A stretch of 64,000 bases of DNA from Neorhizobium lilium. Its GTDB lineage: Bacteria > Pseudomonadota > Alphaproteobacteria > Rhizobiales > Rhizobiaceae. The stretch spans positions 186,001 to 250,000 of the forward strand of contig NZ_SBIP01000002.1 of NCBI RefSeq assembly GCF_004053875.1, in the 5' to 3' direction. Shown here piece after piece: positions 19,701-27,985 of this stretch. The position numbers and the translations under genes were made by a program. The notes beneath the pieces are model-generated. The model saw nothing but the letters and a program-made list of their open reading frames with translations, was not told the origin of the DNA and did not search any database. Each line of letters starts with the position of its first letter. Positions within the stretch are counted from its first letter, which is position 1.

Positions 19701-19965
19701 CGCCGTCGGACGTGGCCTGGCTTGCCATATAGAGCATGCCTTCAACGCCGTTGATCTGCTCTTCGAGCGGCGTCGCGACGGTCTCGGCAATAACGGTCGG
19801 GTTCGCACCGGGATAGGTGGCCCGCACGACGATCGACGGCGGCACGACCTCGGGATATTCCGAGATCGGCAGCGACCGCAGGCCGATCAAGCCCGCCACG
19901 ACGATGAGAACTGAAAGCACACCGGCAAACACTGGCCGGTCGATGAAAAATCGGGAAAAATTCAT
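16783..19965 (-). CDS. RND efflux pump inner-membrane subunit (HAE1 family, MexF-like)
   Basis: 1060 residues, the usual length for an AcrB-type pump. It opens with FFIDRPVFAGVLSV and SLPISEYPEVVPPSIVV. The proton-relay Asp-Asp pair is present in IGIVVDDAIVVVENVERN near residue 408. The N-terminal sequence matches the MexF branch better than the AcrB/MexB branch. It exports hydrophobic drugs or other small molecules across the envelope as a trimer with an adaptor and a TolC-type channel. No outer-membrane channel gene is next to it, so a TolC homologue elsewhere is likely. ATG at 19965 follows GAGGG by seven bases. It is the last gene of the operon. Confidence 0.95.
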   Translation of the reverse strand: MNFSRFFIDRPVFAGVLSVLIVVAGLIGLRSLPISEYPEVVPPSIVVRATYPGANPTVIAETVATPLEEQINGVEGMLYMASQATSDGALNVTVTFKLGTDPDKAQQLVQNRVSQAEPRLPAEVRALGITTVKSSPDFIMVVNLVSTDGNSDITYLRNYATLNIKDRLARLEGVGQVQVFGAGDYSMRIWVDPQKAAEHNLAASDISSAISSQNVQAAAGIIGASPSRPGVELQLNVNAQGRLRTPEEFGNIIVKAGSNGEITRLRDVARIELGAADYTLRSLLDGKPAVAIAVLQAPGSNAIEIADNVRATMDDLQLAMPSGIKYDIVYDTTKFVRSSIEKVIDTLLEAIALVVLVVIIFLQTWRASIIPLIAVPVSIIGTFAVMYVFGFSINALSLFGLVLAIGIVVDDAIVVVENVERNIESGLSPRDATYKAMREVSGPIVAIALVLVAVFVPLAFISGLSGQFYRQFALTIAISTVISALNSLTLSPALAALLLKDHHAKKDWLTRFMDAIFGWFFRGFNRAFGTGSRYYGKGVGGLLSRKSIVMVLYLVLVGATYHLFSIVPGGFVPSQDKQYLIGFAQLPDAASLDRTEDVIKRMTNIALAQPGVANAIAFPGLSINGFTNSSNAGIVFVTLKDFEERKTPDLSGGAIALALNQKFGVIQDAFIAMFPPPPVNGLGTTGGFKLQIEDRAGLGNQALDEAAKAVIGKAYQTPELAGIFSSFQVNVPQLFADIDRSKAEQLGVSVTDVFQTLQIYLGSLYVNDFNAFGRTYSVRVQADAKFRAEPEDIGRLKVRSASGQMIPLSALLKVDTSAGPERTNRYNGFLAADINGSPAPGFSSGQAQAAIEKILHETLPPGIEFEWTDLTYQQILAGNSSVVVFPLALLLVFLVLAAQYESLTLPIAIIMIVPMGVLAALTGVWLTGGDNNIFTQIGLVVLVGLSAKNAILIVEFARELEFDGRTPVQAAIESSRLRLRPILMTSMAFIMGVVPLVLSTGAGAEMRAAMGVAVFSGMIGVTFFGIFMTPVFYVLARLLTGNRPLRQHGSEAAPALSPAE

Positions 19966-20012
19966 GTCAAAACCCTCTCTCCAGGGATGAACAAGACATG
20001 CGTCTCGCCAGA

Positions 20013-20076
20013 CCCGCAGTACGACGACTGCGGGCAGCGAGAAGGCTTTCTGTTCTTGCCGGCTTCTTTGGCCGGC
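20013..20076 (-). other. two hairpins between the efflux adaptor and pump genes
   Basis: The 120-base gap holds two perfect inverted repeats: cccgcagt/actgcggg (20013-20034, loop of six) and gccggc/gccggc (20058-20076, loop of seven). Neither carries a T run on the minus strand, so they look like mRNA stability or processing structures rather than terminators. Confidence 0.55.
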
Positions 20077-20085
20077 GAATGGAAT

Positions 20086-21264
20086 TTACTTGTTGGCGAC
20101 CTTGGCTTCGTCCTGCGGTGCAACGACGGCACCTGGCCGGATGCGCTGCAGGCCATTGACGACGATCCGATCACCGCTGTTAAGACCCTTTTCCACCACA
20201 CGCATGCCGTCAATGGCAGACCCTAGCTGCACCTGCCGGTAGGACACCTTGTTTTCGGCATCGACCACGACCACGAACTTCTTGTCCTGGTCGGTGCCGA
20301 CGGCTTTCTCGCTGATGACAACCCGTTCCACCTGCTTGGGCTGCCCCATGCGAACACGAACGAACTGGCCAGGGATCAGTTTTCCGCCCGGATTGTCAAA
20401 GACCGCCCGAACCCTGATCGTGCCGCTCGCTGCATTCACTTCATTGTCCACCAACTGAAGTTTGCCACGAATGGCTTCCTCGCCTGCAAGCGTCGTCACT
20501 TCGACCGGAACCTGGTCCAAAGCTGGCAGGCCGTCGTCGGCCGGCACTTCTGCCAGTATCCGTGTGACGAATTCTTCGCTGACATCGAAGCTGGCATAGA
20601 TCGGATCGACCGATACGAGCGTCGTCAGCGATACCGAAGTCGAGCCTGCGGCCACAAGATTGCCAACTGTAACTTCGATGCGGCCGACGCGGCCGGAGAT
20701 CGGTGCCCGGATCTGCGTATAATCGAGGTTAAGCTGCGCCACCTTGAGGGCAGCCTTAGCCGACTGAAGCCCGGCAAGTGCCTCGGCCGATGTGCTCTGC
20801 CGCTGAGCGAAATCGCTCTGGGCGATCGTGTTCTTGGAAAACAGCGTTCGGCCACGCTCGAGCTCCGTATTGGCGAGATCGAGCTTCGCCTCTGCCGACG
20901 CCACTTGGCCTTCGGCTTCTGCAACAGCTGCCTTGTAAGGCTCCGGATCGATGGTCACCAAAAGGTCGCCGGACTTGACCAACCCGCCTTCCCTGAAATG
21001 CACCGACTGGATGGCGCCCGCAACGCGCGGACGGATCTGCACCCGATCCACCGCCTCCAGCCGGCCTGAAAATTCCTGCCAGGTGGTGATCTTGCGCGGC
21101 TCCACTGTTGCAACCGTCACGGGAACGGCCGGCGGCGGGGCGCTGGCTGTTGCTGGTGCAGCTGTCGCGCCGTTCGGCAGATCAAAATAAAGGGACGCTC
21201 CTGCAATCATTGCAGCAGTTCCTATTCCAGTGCCCAACAGGGCCCAGCTCTTCAACTTCGACAT
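20086..21264 (-). CDS. RND efflux periplasmic adaptor (membrane fusion protein)
   Basis: 392 residues. One N-terminal hydrophobic anchor (residues 7-27), then a Pro/Ala linker, the lipoyl half-motif VQIRPRVAGAIQSVHFREGGLVKSGDLLVTIDPEPY (residues 77-110, described here by its positions), an alpha-hairpin coiled coil (residues 110-165), the second lipoyl half ending in DYTQIRAPISGRVGR, and beta-barrel and membrane-proximal domains. It links the pump to the outer-membrane channel. Gene order hydrolase-adaptor-pump on one strand, with gaps of 60 and 120 bases, suggests one operon. The start ATG at 21264 is preceded by CGGAG. Confidence 0.95.
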   Translation of the reverse strand: MSKLKSWALLGTGIGTAAMIAGASLYFDLPNGATAAPATASAPPPAVPVTVATVEPRKITTWQEFSGRLEAVDRVQIRPRVAGAIQSVHFREGGLVKSGDLLVTIDPEPYKAAVAEAEGQVASAEAKLDLANTELERGRTLFSKNTIAQSDFAQRQSTSAEALAGLQSAKAALKVAQLNLDYTQIRAPISGRVGRIEVTVGNLVAAGSTSVSLTTLVSVDPIYASFDVSEEFVTRILAEVPADDGLPALDQVPVEVTTLAGEEAIRGKLQLVDNEVNAASGTIRVRAVFDNPGGKLIPGQFVRVRMGQPKQVERVVISEKAVGTDQDKKFVVVVDAENKVSYRQVQLGSAIDGMRVVEKGLNSGDRIVVNGLQRIRPGAVVAPQDEAKVANK

Positions 21265-21324
21265 GGCTTCTATCTCCGGGTGACGATATGAGATCGCTCA
21301 CCAACTTCATGTACTTACAATAAC

Positions 21325-22134
21325 TTAGGCACTTAAATCGCGGACAAAGCCGTTGAACTCGTCACATAGTCCTGACAGCCATGGACCCCCATCCTGTCCG
21401 CCTTTGCTCCGGTAAATTCCCGTCCAGCCTTGGCCGGAGGGGAAAACCTTCTGACGCACCTGAACGCCTGCCCCGCTCAAACGCTTCGCGTAATTCACAC
21501 CCTCATCCCGTAGGGGATCATCTTCCGATGTCACCACCAGGGCCGGCGCGACACCCGAAAGCCTCGAACAGAGGCAAGGGGCCGCATAAGGATGCTGGGA
21601 ATCAAAAAATGATCCCAGGTAGTGGCTCCAGCCGTCCGACCAGCGCTGGCGCATGCCAATCTCATCCGCCTTGCGAAAGGACTCCGAGGTCATCATCGGG
21701 TCGATCATCGGTGACAGGAGAACCTGCCCATCCAATTCGCCCGGCATGCGGTCACGCGCCTTCAGCGCAACGCCCGCCGCCACATTTCCACCTGCCTCGT
21801 CGCCCGCCACGATCAGCAGAGATTTCGAGCTGCCGAATTGCTTGCGCCGGCTGCTTAGGCAGTCGAGAGCCTGAAAGGCGCATTCCATTGCCTTCGGAAA
21901 GACATTGGACGATACGCTGCTATAGTCGGCTTCCAGGACGACGGCGCCCGTATCGGCCAGCGCCTTGGCAACACAACGCTCACTGGACTGTCGCTCCTCT
22001 TCGAGAAAAGCGCCTCCTCTCAGGTAAAGGACCAGCGCCGGCACTTTGCAGCGCTTCGTTCCCTCGTAGATCCGCATTGGGACTGGCGGCTTGGCAGAGC
22101 GGCCGAATTCGACATTTTCCCATTGAGCGGACAT
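21325..22134 (-). CDS. alpha/beta hydrolase-fold protein without catalytic Ser or His (pseudoenzyme)
   Basis: 269 residues resembling the hormone-sensitive-lipase/esterase branch of the alpha/beta hydrolase fold. The oxyanion region is LYLRGGAF (residues 36-43, Arg instead of the usual His of HGGG). The nucleophile elbow is GDEAGG (residues 111-116): Glu113 stands where the catalytic Ser of GDSAGG should be, encoded by a GAG codon at 21796-21798. The acid is kept (Asp206 in SEDDPLRDEG), but the catalytic His region reads PSGQGWTG (residues 232-239) with no His. The protein is therefore probably not an esterase and may bind a ligand or assemble with other proteins. It is the first gene of the efflux operon, 60 bases upstream of the adaptor. 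ATG 22134 was chosen because AGGA precedes it by six bases; ATG 22140 and TTG 22152 are alternatives. Confidence 0.75.
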   Translation of the reverse strand: MSAQWENVEFGRSAKPPVPMRIYEGTKRCKVPALVLYLRGGAFLEEERQSSERCVAKALADTGAVVLEADYSSVSSNVFPKAMECAFQALDCLSSRRKQFGSSKSLLIVAGDEAGGNVAAGVALKARDRMPGELDGQVLLSPMIDPMMTSESFRKADEIGMRQRWSDGWSHYLGSFFDSQHPYAAPCLCSRLSGVAPALVVTSEDDPLRDEGVNYAKRLSGAGVQVRQKVFPSGQGWTGIYRSKGGQDGGPWLSGLCDEFNGFVRDLSA

Positions 22135-22289
22135 TGGCATTCCTGTTGGCAACCTCTGTCACAGCGACAGCGCTTGCCCTTTCTGACGTCTAATATTATT
22201 ATTCGAGGAACAGGCTACTAGCCATCTGCATTCGACAACACTGTTCGGCATTTACGGATAATTGTGCAGCGCACGAAAAGGCGATCGAT

Positions 22290-23225
22290 ATGGACCAGCT
22301 TTCCGCAATGCGTGCCTTCGTACGGGTTGTCGAGACCGGCAATTTCACGCGGGCGGCCGCCAGTCTCAACATTCCCAAGACCACCATCACCAACATGGTG
22401 CAGGCGCTCGAAGCGCATCTCAACACGACGCTGCTCAACCGCACCACACGCCGGGTCATGGTGACCACTGACGGTGCACTTTACTACGAGCGGGCCATGC
22501 AGATTCTTGGCGATGTAGACGAGCTGGACAGTAGTATCTCCAACTCCCAGTTACAGCCTAAGGGCCGGTTGAGGGTGGAAATGTCCGGCGCTTTCGCCGA
22601 TCTCGTGGTCATACCGGCGCTATGCGACTTCTACAAACGCTATCCGCAGATCCGCCTCGATATCGGTGTCGGCGACAGGCTGGTCGATTACATCGCCGAA
22701 AATGTCGATTGCGCATTGCGTGCAGGCACGCCCAAGGACCAATCGCTGATCGCTCGCAAGGTAGGCGAGCTTCCCATCGCGACCTATGCCTCACCCATCT
22801 ACATCGAAAACTTCGGCATTCCCGTCCATCCTCGCGACCTCGAGAGCGATCACTTCTCGGTCGGCTACCTGACAGCCCAGGCGGGGCGGGTCATGTCTAT
22901 GGATTTTTGCAAGGGTGACGAAACTATTGAAGTGAACCCACGATATATCGTCTCCGTCAACGACGCACGTTCCTATGTCAACGCAGCAGTTTCAGGCATG
23001 GGCGTCGCAACGACGGCACGCTTCATGGCCAAGGATGCTCTTGCAAGGGGCGAACTGGTCGAAATCCTTGATAGTTGGACCTGCGACCCCCTTCCCCTCT
23101 ACATCGTCTATCCGCAGACGCGCCACATGAGCAACAAGGTGCGCGTTTTCGTGGATTGGCTGGTCAAGCTTGTCCAGTCGCTGCGCACCACCGAGCAAGT
23201 GGAATTGCTGCGCAAAGTCGGTTGA
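22290..23225 (+). CDS. LysR-family transcriptional regulator of the divergent efflux operon
   Basis: 311 residues. An N-terminal winged helix-turn-helix covers residues 1-60 (FVRVVETGNFTRAAASLNIPKTTITNMVQALE), and a periplasmic-binding-like effector domain follows from about residue 90. Its divergent position next to the hydrolase-adaptor-pump operon makes it the likely regulator. The intergenic stretch 22135-22289 contains an AT-rich palindromic element (taatattatta at 22191-22201) that could be a LysR site. The effector is unknown. ATG at 22290 follows AAAAGG. Confidence 0.92.
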   Translation: MDQLSAMRAFVRVVETGNFTRAAASLNIPKTTITNMVQALEAHLNTTLLNRTTRRVMVTTDGALYYERAMQILGDVDELDSSISNSQLQPKGRLRVEMSGAFADLVVIPALCDFYKRYPQIRLDIGVGDRLVDYIAENVDCALRAGTPKDQSLIARKVGELPIATYASPIYIENFGIPVHPRDLESDHFSVGYLTAQAGRVMSMDFCKGDETIEVNPRYIVSVNDARSYVNAAVSGMGVATTARFMAKDALARGELVEILDSWTCDPLPLYIVYPQTRHMSNKVRVFVDWLVKLVQSLRTTEQVELLRKVG

Positions 23226-23293
23226 TTGGATCTGGATCGAAGCGTTCCAACGATTGGGAACTCAAGCGATGTAGCGGCTTCGCTCTTGCCGGC

Positions 23294-24010
23294 TCAGCCA
23301 AACGGCGACTGGCAGTTTCGGCGCGGACCGCCATCCAAAGGCTGGTAGCTGTTGTCTTCCACGCGGTAGGACCGATAACGCCCCTGGCACCACTCCGCAT
23401 GGTTTGGCTGTCCGCTTGCCTGGATATCCCGCGCTGCGCCGGCGCTTGCTGGCACGCTGACCAAATCCGCCGAAGCCATCGTCTGCTCCTGCTGAGGTTC
23501 AGCATTCGTGGACGCGTTGGAAACGCTCTGCGCCACGCTGCTTCCGGGTTCTTCGCATTGGCGGCGAGAACCTCCGCTGAATGGCTGGTACGTATTGTCT
23601 TCGACCCGATAGGAACGGTAACGGGCAAAGCACCAATCGGCGTGGGCTGGGTCGATCTTCGTGCCAGGCTGCGAAGCCGCCGCGTCGTCCCCCTCGACAC
23701 CGGTATTGGCTGCACTGGTCACGGTATTGTCCACAAGCGACGCCGTGTGAACGTTGCCATTTGCATTTCGCGGCTCAGGCAGATCCGAAGCAGGGATCGA
23801 AGCGATGATGGGCAGGCTCGGAAGCCGTTCATAGGTCTGTTTTGCTCCATCCACCTTTACCGGCCTCGAGGTCCAGAGGTCAGGCGTGTCGATATGCGCA
23901 AATTTGTGAGGCTCGGGTTCGGCAATCATGTTTGCCGTTATATAGACGCCACCCAGAAATATAGCGACGACGACCACAAGGCTCCCAAGGAGCAGCATAA
24001 ACGCCTTCAC
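23294..24010 (-). CDS. membrane-anchored BA14K-family protein with two BA14K repeats
   Basis: 238 residues. One membrane anchor lies near residues 4-24 (AFMLLLGSLVVVVAIFLGGV). The outer part ends in two copies of the BA14K signature: HADWCFARYRSYRVEDNTYQP (about residues 122-142) and HAEWCQGRYRSYRVEDNSYQP at the C-terminus, each followed by a Gly-Gly and an Arg-x-Cys. BA14K proteins are known from Brucella as immunoreactive lectin-like surface proteins; the function here is not known. The two copies are very similar, which suggests an internal duplication. Start is GTG at 24010, with GGAGG six bases upstream. Confidence 0.85.
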   Translation of the reverse strand: MKAFMLLLGSLVVVVAIFLGGVYITANMIAEPEPHKFAHIDTPDLWTSRPVKVDGAKQTYERLPSLPIIASIPASDLPEPRNANGNVHTASLVDNTVTSAANTGVEGDDAAASQPGTKIDPAHADWCFARYRSYRVEDNTYQPFSGGSRRQCEEPGSSVAQSVSNASTNAEPQQEQTMASADLVSVPASAGAARDIQASGQPNHAEWCQGRYRSYRVEDNSYQPLDGGPRRNCQSPFG

Positions 24011-24284
24011 GATCAACCTCCGTTTCCGATTGCGGTTCAGAATGCGGGTAGGAGCGAAGGGTTCCCTGTTGCAGCGCAAAACGTGAATGTGTGGCAAATG
24101 CGGTTCACAGGCTTGTCCTCACCGCCCACAACAAAGCACGACCTGCGGTCCTTAGCGCCTCCCGCTCCAGCTTCAGATGCCAACCAAGACGTGCTAGGCA
24201 TCGCCTACTGACGGCAACTGAACGGGAGAGAAAAGGCTGGGACAGGAGACCGAACCAAAGACGACAGATGCGCCGACGACGCGC

Positions 24285-24797
24285 ATGTTCTCCTGGTCGC
24301 GGAACTCCGCCATCTACCGCCTGGGGCGGCGGATGCACACGGAAAAACAGCTATATGACGCTATTGCGCGCAAGGCTCGGGAAAAGTTTGAGGACATTTC
24401 CCCGGCGCAGATCCAGGCCCTGGCCGAATACGCCGTGAAGTTCGCCTACGATAACGGTGCCTTGAACGACACTGCATTTGCCGAGATCAGCACAAGAAGC
24501 GGAATGCGAGGCGGGCGGTCGAAGCGCGCCATCGCCCAGAAACTATCGCAAAAAGGTATTGCTTCAGAGACCGTGGCGGACGCAGTTGCGGAGGCGGACG
24601 ATCTCTATGCGGCGATCGTTCTGGCCCGCAAGCGCGCCTTCGGCCCATTCCGCAAGGTCGATCTGGACGACAAGCGCAAGGCGAAGGAATTGTCGGCCTT
24701 CGCCCGAGGCGGCTTCAGCTTCGAAGTCGGGAAGAAGGTCTTCCAGATGTCTATGGAAGAGGCGGAGGAAGCACTCGAAGCCGCGAAACCAACGTGA
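24285..24797 (+). CDS. recX: RecX-family regulator of RecA
   Basis: 170 residues from the ATG at 24285. The sequence LYDAIARKAREKFEDISPAQIQALAEYAVKFAYDNGAL and the later SKRAIAQKLSQKGI and ARKRAFGPFRK segments match rhizobial RecX, a small helical inhibitor or modulator of RecA filaments. No recA is adjacent. The ATG has no ribosome binding site. The frame stays open upstream to 24222, and the residues it would add (LGQETEPKTTDAPTTR) look like the N-terminus of relatives, with a CTG at 24237 preceded by GGGAG. The true start may therefore lie upstream. Confidence 0.85.
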   Translation: MFSWSRNSAIYRLGRRMHTEKQLYDAIARKAREKFEDISPAQIQALAEYAVKFAYDNGALNDTAFAEISTRSGMRGGRSKRAIAQKLSQKGIASETVADAVAEADDLYAAIVLARKRAFGPFRKVDLDDKRKAKELSAFARGGFSFEVGKKVFQMSMEEAEEALEAAKPT

Positions 24798-24898
24798 TTC
24801 GCGCTTATAAAGATTATTGCTTGGCTCTGAGAGCCTGATCGGTGAACCCGCCATAGACACCGTCGCCGCGGAAATAATCTCTTATTTTTTGGAGAATT

Positions 24899-24974
<76 letters not shown>

Positions 24975-25157
24975 GAAGACCGGCGGCAGAAGCAGTGCTC
25001 GTCGCCGGTGAGGGGCCGTATAAAGGGGAAGTTCTGGCTTGTCCAGCGGCTCCGGAAATTTTCTTTGGTTAATCGATGAAATGACTTTGAGGCCACGGGA
25101 AGCCTGTCGCACCCTGCCCGGCCCTTGCCTCAAGCCTCCTCTTTGAAGCGGCGTCTG

Positions 25158-26075
25158 TCAGATTTCAATCGTACCTTCCGCAATCTTGATCGCCTGTCCG
25201 CCGATTCGCGCACGGGAAATTCCGTCGTCGCGCACGTCGAGATGCAGGTGAATCGCAGAGGGCCTGCCCATCTCCACGCCTTGTTCGATCAGGATCGGAT
25301 GATGCCCGTCCGGTAGAGCATCGAAATGATGAATGGCTCCGGAAAGTGCAGCGACTGCAGCCCCTGTCGCCGGATCCTCCGCAATGCCCATTTCGGGCGA
25401 GAACATTCGTGCATGAAACTTCGCCTGATGATGTACACCGCCGCGGCAGTAGACATAGGCGGAGGCGAGCCCTCCTTCCACAAATGGCGCTGCCTGCTCC
25501 CAAAGTGCCGCGTCGAACTGGACGCTCTGTACTGCGGCTAGGTTGCGCAGTGGGATCATCAGGAAGGGTACGCCAGCGCTCCACACGGAGGCGACGTGGT
25601 TCTCGAAGCCGATATCGCTCGACTTGACGCTGAGAGCATTGGCAATTCGTTGCTTGTCGACCTGCAGATCCGTCCGAGAAGGCCGGCGCGGCAGGTCGAA
25701 CTCTGCAAATCCAACCTCACCCTTGCGCAGCCGCACCGCGCAGCGGATGGGGCCTACGCCTTCCTCGAGAACGCAGACGAGATCCACCTCATCAGCAGCG
25801 GGACCGCGATCGAGTTCAGCCAGTGCCACCGCCGTGCCAACGGTCGGATGCCCGGCAAAGGGCAGTTCCTTGGCGGGGGTGAAGATGCGCAGCCGAGCCG
25901 CATGGGCTGCATTCTCGCTCTTCTGGACGAACACCGTCTCGGAAAGGTTCATCTCCCGCGCAACCGCCTGCATGGTCTCCGGATCGAGTCCGTCTCCATC
26001 CAGGATCACGGCAAGCGGATTGCCCGATAACTTGCGGTCTGTGAAAACGTCATAGATGCGATAGCGGCGTGACAA
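25158..26075 (-). CDS. PhzF-family isomerase/epimerase-like protein
   Basis: 305 residues in the diaminopimelate-epimerase-like fold. The pattern YDVFTDRKLSGNPLAVILD at the N-terminus, the catalytic Glu in NLSETVFV (near residue 46), PFAGHPTVGTA near residue 75, and EDPATGAAVAALSG in the C-terminal half are all PhzF marks. PhzF in pseudomonads isomerises an aromatic intermediate of phenazine synthesis, but most relatives occur without phenazine genes and their substrates are unknown. No phenazine genes are here. TTG at 26075 is the start, with GAGGAG eight bases upstream. It follows the NUDIX gene by 66 bases. Confidence 0.88.
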   Translation of the reverse strand: MSRRYRIYDVFTDRKLSGNPLAVILDGDGLDPETMQAVAREMNLSETVFVQKSENAAHAARLRIFTPAKELPFAGHPTVGTAVALAELDRGPAADEVDLVCVLEEGVGPIRCAVRLRKGEVGFAEFDLPRRPSRTDLQVDKQRIANALSVKSSDIGFENHVASVWSAGVPFLMIPLRNLAAVQSVQFDAALWEQAAPFVEGGLASAYVYCRGGVHHQAKFHARMFSPEMGIAEDPATGAAVAALSGAIHHFDALPDGHHPILIEQGVEMGRPSAIHLHLDVRDDGISRARIGGQAIKIAEGTIEI

Positions 26076-26141
26076 TGATCACTCTCCTCTTGGCGGTCTC
26101 CGACGCAACCTGCCCGACCGTGACGCGCCGTGCAACCCTCT

Positions 26142-26891
26142 TCAGCCGTGTGCGTCGCGCCTGCCGAAATACCAGTCAAGCACCGGCAGCATGCCGACAT
26201 TGTAGGGATTGGCTTGCGGATCGGCGGAGCGAATGACGACCGGGCCGGCGATTTCCTTATCCTCCGCCACCTGCATATGAGCTTCGATCCGAGTGCAGAT
26301 TTCCTCTGCCGTCAGGTCGAATCGATAGACACGAAACAGCGTAACTGCCCGCCGAAAATGCGCCACGTGGTAGCCAGCTTCCACCTGCGTGTCTTGGAGA
26401 TCGAGCCCCGTCTCTTCCAGCACCTCGCGGCGCATATTGTGGTTCGGGTCACAGAAGCCGCCGATCACATCTTCCGGCTCAAAAGAACCGCAGGCAAAAT
26501 AGACCATGCCGGCATTGGCCGTATGGCTTCCCATCCGGATGGCGATCAGCGCGCCGTCAGAGGTTTCGAGCACAGGATAAGCGTAGATATGCACGCCGCC
26601 GCGCCTTTCGGCCTGCTTGCGCCACCACAAGAAGGTCGAAAAGGAGATCTCGTACCCTTCGCTGAAAAGGCGCCCTTCGTTCAGGCCGAGGCGCGCCTGC
26701 AGCAGCATGCGTCCGTTGAACAAGGCCGGATTGGCCTCCACCTCCTGGGTCCAGTTCTCCGCAATGGCATCGCGTTCGGCCAGATAAAACGGGTGGTCGC
26801 CTGCCAAGAGCCTGATTTCCACATCGTCGATATCGAAGACCGTCTGCTCCGGCGGCCAATGGAAAAACTCTTCAGAAAGTCGGACTGCCAT
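26142..26891 (-). CDS. NUDIX hydrolase
   Basis: 249 residues. The Nudix box is near residues 136-165: Gly-Ser-Phe-Glu-Pro, then a Met-Arg-Arg-Glu-Val-Leu-Glu-Glu-Thr-Gly-Leu helix, fitting the G-x5-E-x7-REUxEExGU pattern closely enough to expect metal-dependent diphosphate hydrolysis. The N-terminal 100 residues form a less conserved region. The substrate is unknown; this architecture occurs in poorly characterised NUDIX proteins. It lies 68 bases after the ABC ATPase gene and 66 before phzF, so it may be the fourth gene of the ABC operon. Confidence 0.85.
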   Translation of the reverse strand: MAVRLSEEFFHWPPEQTVFDIDDVEIRLLAGDHPFYLAERDAIAENWTQEVEANPALFNGRMLLQARLGLNEGRLFSEGYEISFSTFLWWRKQAERRGGVHIYAYPVLETSDGALIAIRMGSHTANAGMVYFACGSFEPEDVIGGFCDPNHNMRREVLEETGLDLQDTQVEAGYHVAHFRRAVTLFRVYRFDLTAEEICTRIEAHMQVAEDKEIAGPVVIRSADPQANPYNVGMLPVLDWYFGRRDAHG

Positions 26892-26959
26892 GCTTTTCCA
26901 ATCGATGTGACGCGCTCCCGCCGTTTGGAAGCAACCCTAGCCGCCGGCATCCTGTCTGG

Positions 26960-27985
26960 CTACAGCCGCCAGCCGGAATGGATCATGACGGGTACGGCCT
27001 CACCTACCCTTACCGGCAAACGGCTGAACGCCCGCAGCGCCTGCCCATCCGGCAAGCTCAGCTTCAGTGAATACCGTTCGCCCTCGAAAAGCGCCGAGAC
27101 GACCTTCGCCGTCTCGCCGCCCTCGGCAATGGCCACATCCTGGGGCCGGACAAGCACGTCGATAGAAGGTCCGCCGCTGGTCTTCAACAGCCGCTGCATT
27201 GTCTCACGATCGAGCAGGCGAACATCACCGCCCGGTGACGGAAGCGAAAGGATGGCGCCCTGCCCTATCAGCGATCCGACCAGTCGCCCCTCCGGCCGCG
27301 CATAGATTTCCTCCGGTGTCGCCACCTGCAGCAGCTTTCCCTCCGACATGACCGCTACATCCGTGGCAAGCGCCATGGCTTCCGCCTGATCATGGGTCAC
27401 GTAGATCATGGTCGCACCGGATCGCGCATGGAAGTCGCGGAAGGTCTCCTCCATCTCCTGCCGCAAATGCCGGTCGAGATTGGCAAGCGGTTCGTCCAGA
27501 AGCACCACGGCGGGATCCGTCACAAGGCAACGCGCCAGCGCCACGCGCTGCCTTTGCCCGCCCGAAAGATCGGCCGGTCGCCGGTCGGCATAGGCTTCGA
27601 GCCGCACCGCAGCAAGCGCGTCGGACACGCGTCTGCGCCTGTCATCCGACGAGATTTTTCGCACTTTTAATGGATAGCCAACATTCTCTGCCACGCTCAT
27701 ATGCGGCCAGAGCGCATAGGACTGGAACACCATGGCCATGTTCCGGTGCTCGGGTGCTACCATGGTCATGTCGTTAGCCAAAGGCCGATCACCGAGACGG
27801 ATCGCGCCACCGCTCGGCTGCTCGAAACCGGCGATCATCCGCAGCACCGTCGTCTTGCCGCAGCCGGAAGGTCCTAGCAGCGCAAGGAAACCGCCTTCGC
27901 GCACCGTCAGCGACACATCGTCCACGGCAGCACGCTGCGTCCCACCGAAGTGCTTGGAAAGCTTGTCGAGAATCAGCTGCGCCAT
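26960..27985 (-). CDS. ABC transporter ATP-binding protein (iron/spermidine-type)
   Basis: 341 residues. Walker A GPSGCGKTT (near residue 37), Q-loop VFQSYALWPHMSV, the signature LSGGQRQRVALAR, Walker B VVLLDEPLANLD and the switch His in VTHDQAEA are all present, followed by a C-terminal TOBE-like domain. It powers the permease encoded just upstream. ATG at 27985 follows GGGAG by seven bases and overlaps the permease stop by 13 bases, so the two are translationally coupled. A longer frame upstream is antisense or out-of-frame permease sequence. Confidence 0.95.
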   Translation of the reverse strand: MAQLILDKLSKHFGGTQRAAVDDVSLTVREGGFLALLGPSGCGKTTVLRMIAGFEQPSGGAIRLGDRPLANDMTMVAPEHRNMAMVFQSYALWPHMSVAENVGYPLKVRKISSDDRRRRVSDALAAVRLEAYADRRPADLSGGQRQRVALARCLVTDPAVVLLDEPLANLDRHLRQEMEETFRDFHARSGATMIYVTHDQAEAMALATDVAVMSEGKLLQVATPEEIYARPEGRLVGSLIGQGAILSLPSPGGDVRLLDRETMQRLLKTSGGPSIDVLVRPQDVAIAEGGETAKVVSALFEGERYSLKLSLPDGQALRAFSRLPVRVGEAVPVMIHSGWRL

